From: Bacteroidales bacterium
Lineage (GTDB): Bacteria > Bacteroidota > Bacteroidia > Bacteroidales > GCA-2748055
Assembly: GCA_020636775.1 (NCBI GenBank)
Contig: JACJXF010000002.1
Location: 124,001-188,000, forward strand
Length of the DNA stretch: 64,000 nt
Reading direction: 5' to 3'
The notes below the pieces were generated by a model, which saw only the letters and a list, made by a program, of their open reading frames with translations, searched no databases and had not been told where the DNA came from. Positions 1-9,855 of this stretch are shown here, one piece after another. The position numbers and the translations under genes were made by a program. The first letter of the stretch is position 1, and each line of letters begins with the position of its first letter.

Positions 1-1
1 T

Positions 2-145
2 CGTGCCAAAAGCAGCAATAATGAGAAACGCGGACTTATGCTTCAGGATAAGGCAGACTATTCCCGTAATAAGTCAAAATTTAAAGGTTCAAAGGCTTAT
101 AAGCACCAGAAGAAAAGAATGAAAAAGTCAGGTAAAAAAAGATAA
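2..145 (+). CDS. C-terminal tail of an unidentified lysine-rich protein (5' truncated by window edge)
   Basis: An open frame enters from the left edge in frame 2 and stops at TAA 143-145, giving about 47 residues. The tail is strongly basic and ends in a Lys/Arg-rich stretch (KKRMKKSGKKR). Such tails are common on Bacteroidota RNA-binding proteins, for example helicases and rRNA-modifying enzymes, but nothing here identifies the family. The protein body lies outside the window. The next gene on this strand starts 149 bp downstream with its own promoter-like box. Confidence 0.5.
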   Translation, partial: RAKSSNNEKRGLMLQDKADYSRNKSKFKGSKAYKHQKKRMKKSGKKR

Positions 146-259
146 TTCCCTTTGACCAATAAGATTTTCCTTAAGTATTTCCAGTGAACCACCGGAATTA
201 TATTTTATTTTTCTCCCAATAACATCTCCCCTTTGTGAGGCCATTATCCAAAAGCCTTC

Positions 260-267
260 TATATTTG
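260..267 (+). promoter_or_regulatory. Bacteroidota-type -7 box (TATATTTG) upstream of yebC
   Basis: TATATTTG matches the Bacteroidota -7 consensus TAnnTTTG and lies 27 bp before the yebC ATG. A TTTG occurs further upstream (232-235), but its spacing of 24 bp is longer than the usual ~19, so only the -7 element is well supported. Confidence 0.45.
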
Positions 268-293
268 CAGAAATTTTCAAATAAGATAACATT

Positions 294-1004
294 ATGGGTC
301 GCGCATTCGAATTTCGCAAAGCAAGAAAGCTGAAACGCTGGGGCAGTATGGCAAAAACCTTTACCCGGCTGGGTAAGGACATTTCAATGGCAGTAAAGAC
401 AGCCGGCCCGGATCCAAAAAATAATGCCCGTCTGAGAGTCTTAATACAGAATGCCAAAGCTGCCAATATGCCCAAGGAAAACGTGGAGCGGGCAATCAAA
501 AAGGCGTCATCAAAAGACATGGCCGACTACAAGGAAGTTTTGTATGAGGGATACGGACCTTATGGAGTAGCCATTCTTGTGGAAACCTCCACCGACAATA
601 CTACCCGCACAGTGGCCAATATTCGCAGCTACTTTACCCGCTATAACGGCACTCTGGGAACCTTTGGCTCTGTTTCATTTATGTTTGAACATAACTGTAT
701 TTTCAAGGTGCAGGCTAAAGAGGGTATTGAAGCAGAAGAGCTGGAGCTCGAACTTATCGATTATGGCGCGCAGGAAGTATTTGCCGAAGATGACACCATT
801 GTTGTCTATGCCGACTTTGAAGCCTTTGGAAACCTTCAGAAATACTTCGAGGATAATGAGTATGAAATCATCTCTGCCGAATTTGAGCGTATCCCCGGCG
901 ACTATAAAGAGCTGAATGAAGAGCAGATGGCTGAAGTGGATAAATTACTGGCCCGGCTTGAAGAGGATGATGATGTGAATAATGTTTTTCATAATATGAA
1001 ATAG
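294..1004 (+). CDS. yebC: YebC/PmpR family (TACO1-like) DNA/RNA-associated regulator
   Basis: The 236-aa protein begins MGRAFEFRKARKLKRWGSMA, the family-typical start, and continues with the conserved N-terminal lysine-rich domain and NMPKENVERAIKKA helix (about residues 62-75). The central and C-terminal alpha/beta domains follow, with an acidic C-terminus (ARLEEDDDVNNVF). Length is normal for the family (about 235-250 aa). Members act in the cytoplasm as transcriptional regulators (PmpR) or as factors that help ribosomes through difficult motifs; which role applies here cannot be told. It is monocistronic, with a -7 box upstream and a hairpin terminator downstream. Confidence 0.95.
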   Translation: MGRAFEFRKARKLKRWGSMAKTFTRLGKDISMAVKTAGPDPKNNARLRVLIQNAKAANMPKENVERAIKKASSKDMADYKEVLYEGYGPYGVAILVETSTDNTTRTVANIRSYFTRYNGTLGTFGSVSFMFEHNCIFKVQAKEGIEAEELELELIDYGAQEVFAEDDTIVVYADFEAFGNLQKYFEDNEYEIISAEFERIPGDYKELNEEQMAEVDKLLARLEEDDDVNNVFHNMK

Positions 1005-1053
1005 GGAGACTGAAATATTGATATCAACTCCTCCTGATATTTCAAATGATATA

Positions 1054-1089
1054 CAATTCGGATTCTGCTAATCCGATTTGTACTTTTTT
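1054..1089 (+). terminator. Rho-independent-like terminator after yebC
   Basis: CAATTCGGATT and AATCCGATTTG form an 11-bp stem with one mismatch around a CTGCT loop. A T-rich run (tacttttttg) follows. It lies 50 bp after the yebC stop. Confidence 0.6.
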
Positions 1090-1244
1090 GCTCCCAGGTA
1101 TTTTCTCCTTCCGATTAAAAAATTTGAAAAATCCGATCTGTAAATTATCGGGGATTCCTGAACATATTTTTCACTCCTGGTGTTACCGGAAAATACAAAT
1201 CCCTAAATTGCTGATATAAAACAAATCTGATAAACAGCAGGATA

Positions 1245-2456
1245 ATGGAACTAAAATCAAAACAATGGTGGGGCGCACCAAAAAAGTTCTCATTGGAGCA
1301 GGAGGAGAGGAAAATCAGCTGGCTTGAACTTTTCTATGATCTGGTTTATGTGATCGCCATCGCTAAAATTACAAATCTGTTTTCCATGAACCTTAATTTC
1401 ACAGGTTTTCTGGATTACCTTTTTTTCTTCACTATCATATTCTGGGGATGGCTCAACGGGAGTTTATATCACGATATGCATGGCTCTGCGGGTTTCAGGA
1501 CACGTATCATGACTCTCTGGCAGATGCTTATTGTAGCCGCTCTTGTTATTGTTCTGGGCGGACATTCAGAACAACGCATACATAATATAAGCCTGGTTCT
1601 GATTGTAATGCAGACATATATAACCTACATGTGGTTCAGCGTGGGATTTTATGATAAAAACCACCGAAAACTAAATCTCCCCTATACCCTTCTTTACCTG
1701 CTTGCCCTGGCTCTGATGGTCCTTACCCTCTTTCTTGAAAATCCCTGGCTGAAAATTGTCTTTTTTGCTGCACTGGTTTTCAACTACCTGCCACCCTTTA
1801 TTACATACAGGCGATTCCGGAACGAATCCCTTCAGCTGAATCTCTCTTCGAGCATGACAGAGCGTTTAGGACTATTCGCAATAATAATTTTCGGGGAGGT
1901 TATTGCCGGAGTAATCAGTGGAATGGCCGAAAATAATGATCTGAGTTTTTCCCTATGGGTAAATTTTGCACTTTCTGTAATCATTGTCTTCTCCCTCTGG
2001 TGGGTATTTTTTACCCTGGTTTCCGACCGTCCCTGTAAACCCGGCTTTTTGAACAGCAGTCTGCTGGAGCTTTTGTACCTCCCCGCATTAATTTCTCTTG
2101 GACTGGCAGGTCTGGGGCTTCATGGGATATTTAGCGACCCTGCACACAGTGAAGCACATTTTGTTGGACTGAGGGAAATATTTGCTCTGGCAATATCACT
2201 TTTCTTTCTCATTATGATTCTCATCCTTTTCCTGCTTGAATTTCCGAAAATCTACGCTGCATTAATCCGTAAAACTCAGATAATCTTTTTTGGAGGGATA
2301 CTGGCTGCAGTGAGCCTGGGAATTATTAACAAGGGCTTATCAACCTTCTGGTTCTTATGCACGGGTCTGGGTCTGATCCTTACTATTATTGTGCTTCTGA
2401 ATTACAACTGGTATAGCCTGCAATCAGCCTTATCAGGCAGAAATGATGATGTTTAA
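1245..2456 (+). CDS. ltrA: Low temperature requirement protein A (LtrA) family membrane protein
   Basis: The 403-aa product has the LtrA N-terminal signature WLELFYDLVYVIAIAKI (about residues 26-42), then roughly ten hydrophobic segments to the C-terminus. A second characteristic motif, ERLGLFAIIIFGE, follows near residue 206. The family name comes from a Listeria gene needed for growth in the cold; the molecular function is unknown, although the fold suggests an integral membrane transporter or enzyme. Length agrees with the family (370-420 aa). It stands alone, with 240 bp of intergenic DNA before it and no partner gene. Confidence 0.9.
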   Translation: MELKSKQWWGAPKKFSLEQEERKISWLELFYDLVYVIAIAKITNLFSMNLNFTGFLDYLFFFTIIFWGWLNGSLYHDMHGSAGFRTRIMTLWQMLIVAALVIVLGGHSEQRIHNISLVLIVMQTYITYMWFSVGFYDKNHRKLNLPYTLLYLLALALMVLTLFLENPWLKIVFFAALVFNYLPPFITYRRFRNESLQLNLSSSMTERLGLFAIIIFGEVIAGVISGMAENNDLSFSLWVNFALSVIIVFSLWWVFFTLVSDRPCKPGFLNSSLLELLYLPALISLGLAGLGLHGIFSDPAHSEAHFVGLREIFALAISLFFLIMILILFLLEFPKIYAALIRKTQIIFFGGILAAVSLGIINKGLSTFWFLCTGLGLILTIIVLLNYNWYSLQSALSGRNDDV

Positions 2457-2582
2457 GTAAGGAGATGTTCAGAGGAAGAAATAGTTTTCACTTTCTGGAA
2501 AAACAGAAGCCTGTTGTAAAACAATCCATTTGATTCTGGAAGTATTATTGCATAAATTTACCTGTGCATATAATAATCAGCC

Positions 2583-5117
2583 TTGTTCGGTAAAAACTCA
2601 ATATTGTTCCGGAATTTTTCAACACGGTATTATCTGATACCGGTAATTCTTATAATTTTCTTCTTTTCTTTTAATCTCGTTTATGAAGATATTAAAAAAA
2701 GAACCATTCAGGATTTTGATAATGAGCAGTTAATTCTAGCAAGTACTGCCTCACGTGGAATTGTTTCCTTTTTCGATGAATTCCATTCAGATATGCTGTT
2801 CTTATCTCATCTTGATGATCTGATTTCTATTACAGATCCGGGGAAAAAGCTTCTTGCAGATTACTTTAATGCTCATAAAGGAGTTATAACAGCAATCACA
2901 AGGGTAAGCGCCAAAGGGCTCATACAGTACACCTATCCTGAAGACTCACGCGTTTTAGGAAGCGACATATCATACCAGGCACATGTTCAAAAACTGATCC
3001 AAACGAAGGAGCCGGTAATAAGCGACGTATTTTTAGCTGCACAGGGATATTGGGCAATTGCTTACCATGTTCCTGTTTTTAAAGACAATGAATTTGCAGG
3101 AAGCCTTGCAGTGCTTATTCCTATTACTGAACTGGGAAGGCTTTATCTTGGTAATATCAGGATCAGGGGAACAGGAAATATCTGGCTTATTACTGAAGAA
3201 GGGGTGGAAATATATTGTCATATAAAAAATCATAACGGGAAGTCTTTCCTGGAAAATTCCCGGAAGGATCCGACAGTGGTTGAACTTCTGGAAAAAATTA
3301 AAAATTCAGAAAATGGAACGGCAAAAGCTGTTCATCTGGAAACCATACATGAAGGAGTATCTGATTTCAGTGACAAATTCATTGTATTCTACAGGATCCC
3401 GCTTAATAATACCTATTGGACAATCCTTATTTCCTACCATGGGAGTGATATCTATAATTCCCTTACCCGGCTTCGTAACCGGCTGCTGTTAATCTTCACC
3501 CTGCTATTCCTTATAGTATCCTATTATTTCTATTCTCTTGCACGCGTCAGAAATGTTCTGAATGAAGAACAAAAAAGGAAAAAAGCGGAAAAAACCCTAC
3601 AAAAGAGTGAAGAGAAGTTCCGCCGGTTATTTGAAGATAATGCAGCCATAGAATTACTTATTGATGCCGATTCCGGTAAGATAGTGGATGCCAATAACGC
3701 GGCCTTAAGTTATTACGGCTGGAGCCGGGAGGAATTAAAGAGAATGAAAGTAGATCAGATTAACACCCTCCCTCCTGAGAAAGTAAAGGAGAAACTGGAG
3801 GATATCAGGACTAATAAAAAAAATCAGTTTGAATTTAGACACAGGCTTAAGGATGGCACTATCCGCGATGTTGAGGTTTACAGCAGCAAAATAGAAATAG
3901 AAGGGAAGGATATCCTTTATTCCATTATCCATGATATCAGTGACCGGAAGCAGGTTGAAAAGAATCTGATAAAAGCTAAAGAGAAAGCCGAAGAAAGCGA
4001 CAGGCTGAAAACTGCTTTTCTGCAGAACATGAGTCACGAAATTCGAACACCCATGAATGCTATAATGGGATTTTCATCGCTGCTGCCAGAGAATTACAAC
4101 AATAGGGAGAACCTTGAAAAATTTTCTGATATCATTACTTCCCGCTCTAATGATCTGCTTAATATAATAAATGATATTCTTGATATCTCTAAAATTGAAT
4201 CCGGACAACTGCCGGTTTATCTTGACAACTGCGACCTTGATGAATTATTCGACGATTTATCCGGCATCTATAAAGTGCATCAGAAAAGGATGGGGAAGCA
4301 AAATATTTCTCTCGAAATACAGCATCACTGCAGTTCAGAAATAAAAAATATTGTTACAGACAAAATTAAATTGCGACAGATATTTAATAATCTTCTGGGA
4401 AATGCTTTAAAGTTTACCGAATCCGGAAAGATTGAGGGAGGATGCCGGATCGATGAAAATAACAGGCTGATTTTCTATGTATCGGATACCGGAATTGGTA
4501 TCCCTGCCGACAAACAGGAGGTGATATTTGATCGTTTCGCTCAGCTGAACCGCAGCGATGAACGGCTCAATACAGGGACCGGTCTGGGCCTGTCAATCGT
4601 CAAAGGCCTGATTGATCTGCTGGGGGGAAAAATATGGCTGGAATCTGAAATTAATAAAGGAACAACATTCTACTTTACAATCCCGCTGCAGATTGCCAGA
4701 ACAGAGAGACAAACGCAGCCGGAAAGCCCGGAAATCCATAACTATGATTTCTCCGGTAAAACAGCCATTTTAGTTGAGGATGATCCTAATAATACTGAAT
4801 ATATCAGCGAAGTTTTTTCCAATACCGGACTGAATATTACTTACACCGAATCTGGTCTGGAAGCGATAAACCTGGCATCTTCTGAAAATGCAGATATAAT
4901 TTTAATGGATATTCGTCTGCCCGACATAAACGGCTACGATGCCATACGAAAAATAATTGAAATTAAGCCGGAGCAGAAAATAGTAGCCCAGACAGCCTAT
5001 GCTACTGCCGAAGACCGGCAAAAATCCCTTGATGCCGGTTGCATCGATTATCTTAGCAAACCACTTAAAAGAGAACTCTTATTGCAAACAATAGAAAAGC
5101 ATTTATCGAAAAAGTAA
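2583..5117 (+). CDS. Membrane hybrid sensor histidine kinase / response regulator (dCache-like, PAS, HisKA, HATPase, REC)
   Basis: The 844-aa protein has a first membrane segment near residues 18-38, a periplasmic sensor of about 260 residues resembling dCache, and a second membrane segment near 300-320. A PAS domain follows at about 340-455. HisKA carries the phosphoacceptor His485 in NMSHEIRTP. The HATPase has DTGIGIP and GTGLGLS boxes, and the C-terminal receiver (about 727-844) has acidic EDD and the phospho-acceptor Asp776 in LMDIRLP. The start is uncertain: no ATG precedes the first membrane helix, so TTG at 2583 or the TTG nine codons later is likely. No output domain or neighbouring regulator gene is present, so the target is unknown. 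Neighbours are unrelated. Confidence 0.9.
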   Translation: MFGKNSILFRNFSTRYYLIPVILIIFFFSFNLVYEDIKKRTIQDFDNEQLILASTASRGIVSFFDEFHSDMLFLSHLDDLISITDPGKKLLADYFNAHKGVITAITRVSAKGLIQYTYPEDSRVLGSDISYQAHVQKLIQTKEPVISDVFLAAQGYWAIAYHVPVFKDNEFAGSLAVLIPITELGRLYLGNIRIRGTGNIWLITEEGVEIYCHIKNHNGKSFLENSRKDPTVVELLEKIKNSENGTAKAVHLETIHEGVSDFSDKFIVFYRIPLNNTYWTILISYHGSDIYNSLTRLRNRLLLIFTLLFLIVSYYFYSLARVRNVLNEEQKRKKAEKTLQKSEEKFRRLFEDNAAIELLIDADSGKIVDANNAALSYYGWSREELKRMKVDQINTLPPEKVKEKLEDIRTNKKNQFEFRHRLKDGTIRDVEVYSSKIEIEGKDILYSIIHDISDRKQVEKNLIKAKEKAEESDRLKTAFLQNMSHEIRTPMNAIMGFSSLLPENYNNRENLEKFSDIITSRSNDLLNIINDILDISKIESGQLPVYLDNCDLDELFDDLSGIYKVHQKRMGKQNISLEIQHHCSSEIKNIVTDKIKLRQIFNNLLGNALKFTESGKIEGGCRIDENNRLIFYVSDTGIGIPADKQEVIFDRFAQLNRSDERLNTGTGLGLSIVKGLIDLLGGKIWLESEINKGTTFYFTIPLQIARTERQTQPESPEIHNYDFSGKTAILVEDDPNNTEYISEVFSNTGLNITYTESGLEAINLASSENADIILMDIRLPDINGYDAIRKIIEIKPEQKIVAQTAYATAEDRQKSLDAGCIDYLSKPLKRELLLQTIEKHLSKK

Positions 5118-5228
5118 TTTTTCAAGATAATAATAGGAGAAAAACCAGTAAATAATATTAGCTTCAATTCTGCTGAAATCACCGGCTCTTATGACAGATC
5201 GGCCCTTACCAAACCTAAAATCCAAAGA

Positions 5229-7688
5229 ATGAATAAACTATTGAAACCATCCCTGGTTTTTGGCTTGCTTGCTGCAATTTTTTTATCTGCCTGTCAGAAT
5301 CACACACAAAAACTTTCAGAAAAGCGCGACATCAATTTTAATTATGGCTGGAAATTTCTAAATGATGATCCGGAAAAGGGCGAACTGGTCAGCCTCGACG
5401 ACTCGAAATGGAGAAACATCGATTTGCCCCATGATATAAGCATAGAGGATCTCCCGGTTCAGGATTCCGTTCACATCGGACCTTTCTTTAAAGGGATAGA
5501 AAAGGGAGTTGATGTGGGCTATCTCTCCGGCGGTATTGCCTGGTATCGCAAACATTTTACCCTTGATCCATCAGATAAGGGGAAACAGGTAATCCTGAAT
5601 TTTGACGGAGTTCAAACGGAAGCCTCAGTCTTTGTAAACGGGATGCTGGTAAAGGAACATAAATATGGCTACAGCCCATTCAATGTAAACATCAGTCCTT
5701 TTTTGAATGATGCAGGGAAGGAGAATGTACTGGCCGTAAAGGTAATCAACCGCAATCAGTGCTCACGCTGGTATACAGGCTTTGGAATATACCGCGGGAT
5801 TACCATGTCTGTTCTGAATCCGCTCCACATAGCCGATTGGGGTGTTTTTGTTTCTGCTCCGCAGATCAGCGATAAGGAAGCCATGGTTAAACTGGAAGTG
5901 CATGTTGCAAATGCAGGTCAAAAGGATGCGACAGTTAAGCTTAGCGCTGAAATTATTAATCCTGATAAAACAGTCGTTAATTCAGAAGAGCAGGAAATAG
6001 GCATTGCCGCAGGTGGAAATGCTCAGGCAGGTTTTGAAATACCCGTTAGCAGTCCGGTCCTCTGGGATCTTGCATCCCCAAAAATGTATACCGCCAGAAT
6101 CAGGGTTTTACAGGATGGTCATCAGACAGACGAGTACCTTGTGGATTTTGGAATCCGCTCCATAGATTTTTCAGCTGAAAAAGGCTTTTTGCTGAATGGG
6201 AAAAATGTGCTTCTGAAGGGAGCCTGCGTCCATCACGACAATGGAATTCTGGGGGCGGCAGCCTTTAAAGACGCGGAATACCGAAGGGTAGCCACCCTAA
6301 AAAAGAACGGTTTCAATGCTATACGTACCAGTCACAATCCCCCCTCAGAATACTTTCTGGATGCATGCGACCAGCTAGGTATGCTGGTAATCGACGAAGC
6401 ATTTGATATGTGGGAAAAGGAAAAGAGAAAAAACGACTACCACCTGTATTTTAATGAAACCTGGGAAAGTGATCTGGAAGCTATGATGCTGCGCGACAGG
6501 AACCACCCCGCTATTATAATGTGGAGCTATGGAAACGAGATTCAGGAAAGAGCTTCTGAAAGGGGTATTGAGCTTGGAAAAATGCTGGTTGCCAAAATTA
6601 AATCCCTCGATACAAGCCGGCCAACCACACAGTCGATATGCGACTTCTGGGATAATCCCGGAATGACGTGGGAAAAAAATACTCCGGCTGCATTTGATGT
6701 TATGGATATTGCCGGATATAATTACAAATGGAACAAATACCTTTCTGACCATGAATTGTATCCCCACAGAATAATGTACGCCTCCGAATCACTGCCGAAA
6801 GAAGCCTTTGAAAACTGGGATCTGGTGGAAAAATATCCTTATATAATCGGAGATTTTGTATGGACAGGAATGGATTATCTGGGAGAATCGGGCATTGGCC
6901 GTTCGGAATACAGAAACGACCAGAAGGATGAATGGATGGGACTTCCGGAATGGCCCTGGTTTATTTCATGGTGCGGCGATATTGATATTCTGGGAAATAA
7001 AAAGCCACAATCGTATTACCGGGATGTTTTATGGGGAAACAGTAATCTTGAGATTCTGGTGCACGAAACCGTTCCTGATGGAATGTTTGAGCATGTAAGC
7101 GCCTGGGGCTGGCCATTGGAAGAACCTCACTGGAACCGTGAGGGAGATGAAGGGAAATCTCTGCAGGTTCGTGTTTTCTCCTCCTGCGAACAGGTACGCC
7201 TCGAATTAAACGGGCAGATTATCGGCAGCAAGGCAGTGTCGGACGAAACAAAGCGCACCGCGGTTTTCCGGCTTCCTTACCATGCAGGAGAACTCACAGC
7301 CATTGGACTAAACGATGGGAAGGAAGTTTGCCGGAAGACATTAAAGACAACCGGAAAATCCTATCAGTTAAAAATAATTCCCGAAAAGAATATCCTTACC
7401 GACAACTCCGGTGAACTGGCTTATTTTAATATTGAGGTTCAGGATGAAAACGGCTTACTGGTTCCGACTGCGGTGGTTCCTGTAGTTTTTGAGGTGGAAG
7501 GCGACTGTAAAATTCAGGCGGTTGGAAATGCCAGTCCCACTGAAATGAAGAGTTTTCAGCAAAGTCATGTGAACAGCTTTAGGGGACAATGCCAGTTAAT
7601 TTTAAGACTTAAAAATCCTGCCGGAACAATCAGGCTAAGAGTAAGCTCAGAAGGTTTGGTAAGCGGGGAATCAATGCTTAAACTCTGA
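5229..7688 (+). CDS. Glycoside hydrolase family 2 beta-galactosidase-like lipoprotein
   Basis: The 819-aa protein starts with a lipoprotein signal (LLAAIFLSAC, Cys about residue 22), so it should sit on a membrane facing the periplasm or cell surface. GH2 sugar-binding and Ig-like domains occupy about 35-310, and the TIM barrel about 320-610. It contains the HNPPS segment, the acid/base Glu437 in WSYGNE and the probable nucleophile Glu520 in YASES. A DUF4982-like domain and a further beta domain follow. The GH2 family hydrolyses beta-galactosides, beta-glucuronides and related glycans with retention; the substrate cannot be fixed here. It is monocistronic, with no SusC/SusD pair adjacent. Confidence 0.93.
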   Translation: MNKLLKPSLVFGLLAAIFLSACQNHTQKLSEKRDINFNYGWKFLNDDPEKGELVSLDDSKWRNIDLPHDISIEDLPVQDSVHIGPFFKGIEKGVDVGYLSGGIAWYRKHFTLDPSDKGKQVILNFDGVQTEASVFVNGMLVKEHKYGYSPFNVNISPFLNDAGKENVLAVKVINRNQCSRWYTGFGIYRGITMSVLNPLHIADWGVFVSAPQISDKEAMVKLEVHVANAGQKDATVKLSAEIINPDKTVVNSEEQEIGIAAGGNAQAGFEIPVSSPVLWDLASPKMYTARIRVLQDGHQTDEYLVDFGIRSIDFSAEKGFLLNGKNVLLKGACVHHDNGILGAAAFKDAEYRRVATLKKNGFNAIRTSHNPPSEYFLDACDQLGMLVIDEAFDMWEKEKRKNDYHLYFNETWESDLEAMMLRDRNHPAIIMWSYGNEIQERASERGIELGKMLVAKIKSLDTSRPTTQSICDFWDNPGMTWEKNTPAAFDVMDIAGYNYKWNKYLSDHELYPHRIMYASESLPKEAFENWDLVEKYPYIIGDFVWTGMDYLGESGIGRSEYRNDQKDEWMGLPEWPWFISWCGDIDILGNKKPQSYYRDVLWGNSNLEILVHETVPDGMFEHVSAWGWPLEEPHWNREGDEGKSLQVRVFSSCEQVRLELNGQIIGSKAVSDETKRTAVFRLPYHAGELTAIGLNDGKEVCRKTLKTTGKSYQLKIIPEKNILTDNSGELAYFNIEVQDENGLLVPTAVVPVVFEVEGDCKIQAVGNASPTEMKSFQQSHVNSFRGQCQLILRLKNPAGTIRLRVSSEGLVSGESMLKL

Positions 7689-7748
7689 GCTAATTGGATT
7701 TTTTCCAAAAGGAACCCTGTTATTTATTGCAAAAATTGCAAGGATTAA

Positions 7749-7799
7749 TTTTGAATATCAACGAATATGATGTACTTTCGTTGTAAATTATGCAACGAA
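7749..7799 (+). promoter_or_regulatory. Promoter and start-spanning palindrome of the Fic gene
   Basis: TTTTG (7749-7753) and TACTTTCG (7773-7780) resemble the Bacteroidota -33/-7 pair with a 19-bp spacer. A perfect 7-bp inverted repeat TTCGTTG...CAACGAA (7777-7783 and 7793-7799) overlaps the -7 box and the ATG at 7790, a placement suited to repression or translational control. Confidence 0.5.
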
Positions 7800-8911
7800 T
7801 GGGAGTTTTTATATATCAAAAAGATAACTGGCCGGATTTTACCTGGAAAGCAGAAAGCATTGTCAGTTTGCTCAGTGAAGCCAGAAATCTTCAGGGGCGT
7901 TTGATGGGTAAAATGGAGTTACTTGGATTTGACCTTAGAAATGAGGCGCTGCTGGATAACTTAACCTTGGATGTCATAAAATCATCAGAAATTGAGGGAG
8001 AAGTGTTAAACCTTGACCAGGTTCGTTCGTCAATCGCAAGAAGATTAGGGATGGAAATGGCAGGTTCAGTAGATTCTGATCGAAATGTGGATGGAGTTGT
8101 TGACATGATGCTTGATGCCACCCAAAATTGCTTTAAGCCATTAACTAAAGAACGCCTTTTTAACTGGCATTCTGCTTTATTTCCGGCAGGCAGAAGCGGC
8201 ATGTATAAAATTACGGTGGCAGACTGGAGAAGAGACACTACAGGTCCCATGCAAGTTGTATCCGGAGCTTTGGGCAAAGAAAAAGTGCATTTCCAGGCAC
8301 CCGATTCCGATTTAATAAATAAGGAAATGCAGCTTTTCCTTGACTGGTTCAACAATTATGACAAAACAGATCTGGTGATAAAAGCTGCTATAGCCCATCT
8401 CTGGTTTGTTACCATTCATCCATTTGATGATGGAAACGGAAGAATAACAAGGGCTTTGTCGGATTTGATATTAGCCCGGGCAGATAAAAGTAATCAACGA
8501 TTTTATAGCATGTCAGCTCAAATCAGGAAAGAGAGGAAAGGATACTATGAGATACTTGAAAAAACACAAAAGGGCGATCTTGATATTACTGAATGGATAA
8601 AATGGTTTCTGAACTGTCTGATAAACGCTTTGATTTCAACTGATGAGATACTCAGACAAGTGCTGTTCAAAGCTGATTTTTGGAACAGACACTCTAAGAC
8701 AATTATAAATGAAAGACAGAAACGCTTAATTACAAAACTTTTAGATGGATTTGACGGGAAGCTGACTTCCTCAAAATGGGCGAAAATTGCCAGATGCTCA
8801 AAAGATATTGCGATCAGAGATATAAATGACCTGATAAAAAAAGACATACTGCAAAAAGGAGCAGCAGGCGGACGAAGCACAAATTATAAATTGAAAGAAA
8901 TGAAAGGTTGA
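7790..8911 (+). CDS. Class II Fic protein with N-terminal DUF4172 (AMPylation/de-AMPylation enzyme)
   Basis: The 373-aa protein carries the complete Fic catalytic motif HPFDDGNGRITR starting at His210, so AMP or NMP transfer is chemically possible. An inhibitory alpha-helix motif S/TxxxEG (SSEIEG, residues 65-70) lies before the Fic core, the class II arrangement in which the glutamate blocks ATP binding. The N-terminal ~85 residues fit DUF4172, and the C-terminal ~90 residues form a probable winged-helix DNA-binding domain. Family members modify host-cell targets such as gyrase or themselves. The start-spanning palindrome and HTH domain suggest autoregulation (inference). No antitoxin gene adjoins, as expected when inhibition is built in. 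Confidence 0.92.
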   Translation: MQRMGVFIYQKDNWPDFTWKAESIVSLLSEARNLQGRLMGKMELLGFDLRNEALLDNLTLDVIKSSEIEGEVLNLDQVRSSIARRLGMEMAGSVDSDRNVDGVVDMMLDATQNCFKPLTKERLFNWHSALFPAGRSGMYKITVADWRRDTTGPMQVVSGALGKEKVHFQAPDSDLINKEMQLFLDWFNNYDKTDLVIKAAIAHLWFVTIHPFDDGNGRITRALSDLILARADKSNQRFYSMSAQIRKERKGYYEILEKTQKGDLDITEWIKWFLNCLINALISTDEILRQVLFKADFWNRHSKTIINERQKRLITKLLDGFDGKLTSSKWAKIARCSKDIAIRDINDLIKKDILQKGAAGGRSTNYKLKEMKG

Positions 8912-8935
8912 TTCGCCGGAGGATTAGTTCACAAG

Positions 8936-8962
8936 ACGGATATCAAAGAATGTAATATCCGT
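8936..8962. repeat. Perfect 8-bp inverted repeat downstream of the Fic gene
   Basis: ACGGATAT and ATATCCGT flank an 11-nt loop, 24 bp after the Fic stop. No T-run follows, so a terminator role is only possible. Confidence 0.4.
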
Positions 8963-9075
8963 AAATTCCCCTTATCACAGCAATGAGGCCTGTGTGTTTT
9001 GTTAAAGACGGTTTTTCAATAAGCTTGAATCCTTAGCATGTATTTATTATATTTATCAGGCCAGCGGTAAATGAC

Positions 9076-9801
9076 ATGAAAAAGGAAAATATTCAAAGTA
9101 AGACTAAAAATCAGAGCATGCCGAAATCTGTTCGCCTGGATATCCCGGTAGATATTTTCGTGCAGGAAGCTATTGATTTGTTTTATTGGTGCAGGACCGA
9201 TAAGGAGGTCTTAAGCAGGGCCGGTCTTGATTGGTCGCTGGTGGAGGAATTGCCTGAGTGTGTTGATTCTTTGGTGAAGCGGGAGGCAGTCTGGATATCA
9301 GAATTTAACAGTGGGAAAGAAATATTCAGGGAATGGAAAAATGCCGATACCGGGGCAAGGACTTTTAAAAAGGAGCTCGTCTCTTATTTTTATCATGCTT
9401 TTTTTAATAATAAGGATATTTATTCCATTGTAAGAAGGATATCGAAAGACAAAACAATAGCCGGATTAATACAAAGTCTGTACGAGCTTGCAGAGCTTGG
9501 CGAAAAGCACACAGAAAAACTGAAACATGTCGGCTTCGATCCGCATAAGCTTGATGAAGCCAGAAAGATGAGTACTGAACTGAGCAGGCTTTACGCCCGG
9601 GTAGTTAGTTTCAGGAATTCGGAGAAGCCGGAAATGGGACTAAGAAATCAGTCATATTTGCATCTGAAGGCCGCTGTTGATGAGATAAGAAGGGTTGGAA
9701 AATTTGCTTTGAGGGAGAATCCTGAGAGGCTGGCCGGCTATTCCAGTGATTTTTTGCGAAAGAAGAAAATGAAGCAAAAAGCTAAGAAGAATAAAAGCTG
9801 A
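9076..9801 (+). CDS. Hypothetical helical protein, lysine-rich C-terminus
   Basis: I do not recognise this 241-aa protein. It is predicted to be almost all alpha-helical, has no signal peptide or membrane segment, and ends in a basic tail (KKKMKQKAKKNKS). Notable segments are LFYWCRTDKEVL (about 38-49) and LPECVDSLVKREAVW (about 58-72). Codon use resembles the core genes on its left rather than the AT-rich island on its right, and it lies just before the 21-bp repeat array. A cytoplasmic nucleic-acid-associated role would suit the basic tail, but that is speculation. Confidence 0.7.
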   Translation: MKKENIQSKTKNQSMPKSVRLDIPVDIFVQEAIDLFYWCRTDKEVLSRAGLDWSLVEELPECVDSLVKREAVWISEFNSGKEIFREWKNADTGARTFKKELVSYFYHAFFNNKDIYSIVRRISKDKTIAGLIQSLYELAELGEKHTEKLKHVGFDPHKLDEARKMSTELSRLYARVVSFRNSEKPEMGLRNQSYLHLKAAVDEIRRVGKFALRENPERLAGYSSDFLRKKKMKQKAKKNKS

Positions 9802-9855
9802 GATCAATTTTCTTAAGATTTCATAGCCTTAAGCAGTTCCGTACAGCTTATTTTT

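Noticed and set aside
577..915. Second plus-strand frame inside yebC
   Set aside because: It is an out-of-frame shadow of the conserved yebC gene with no recognisable domain.
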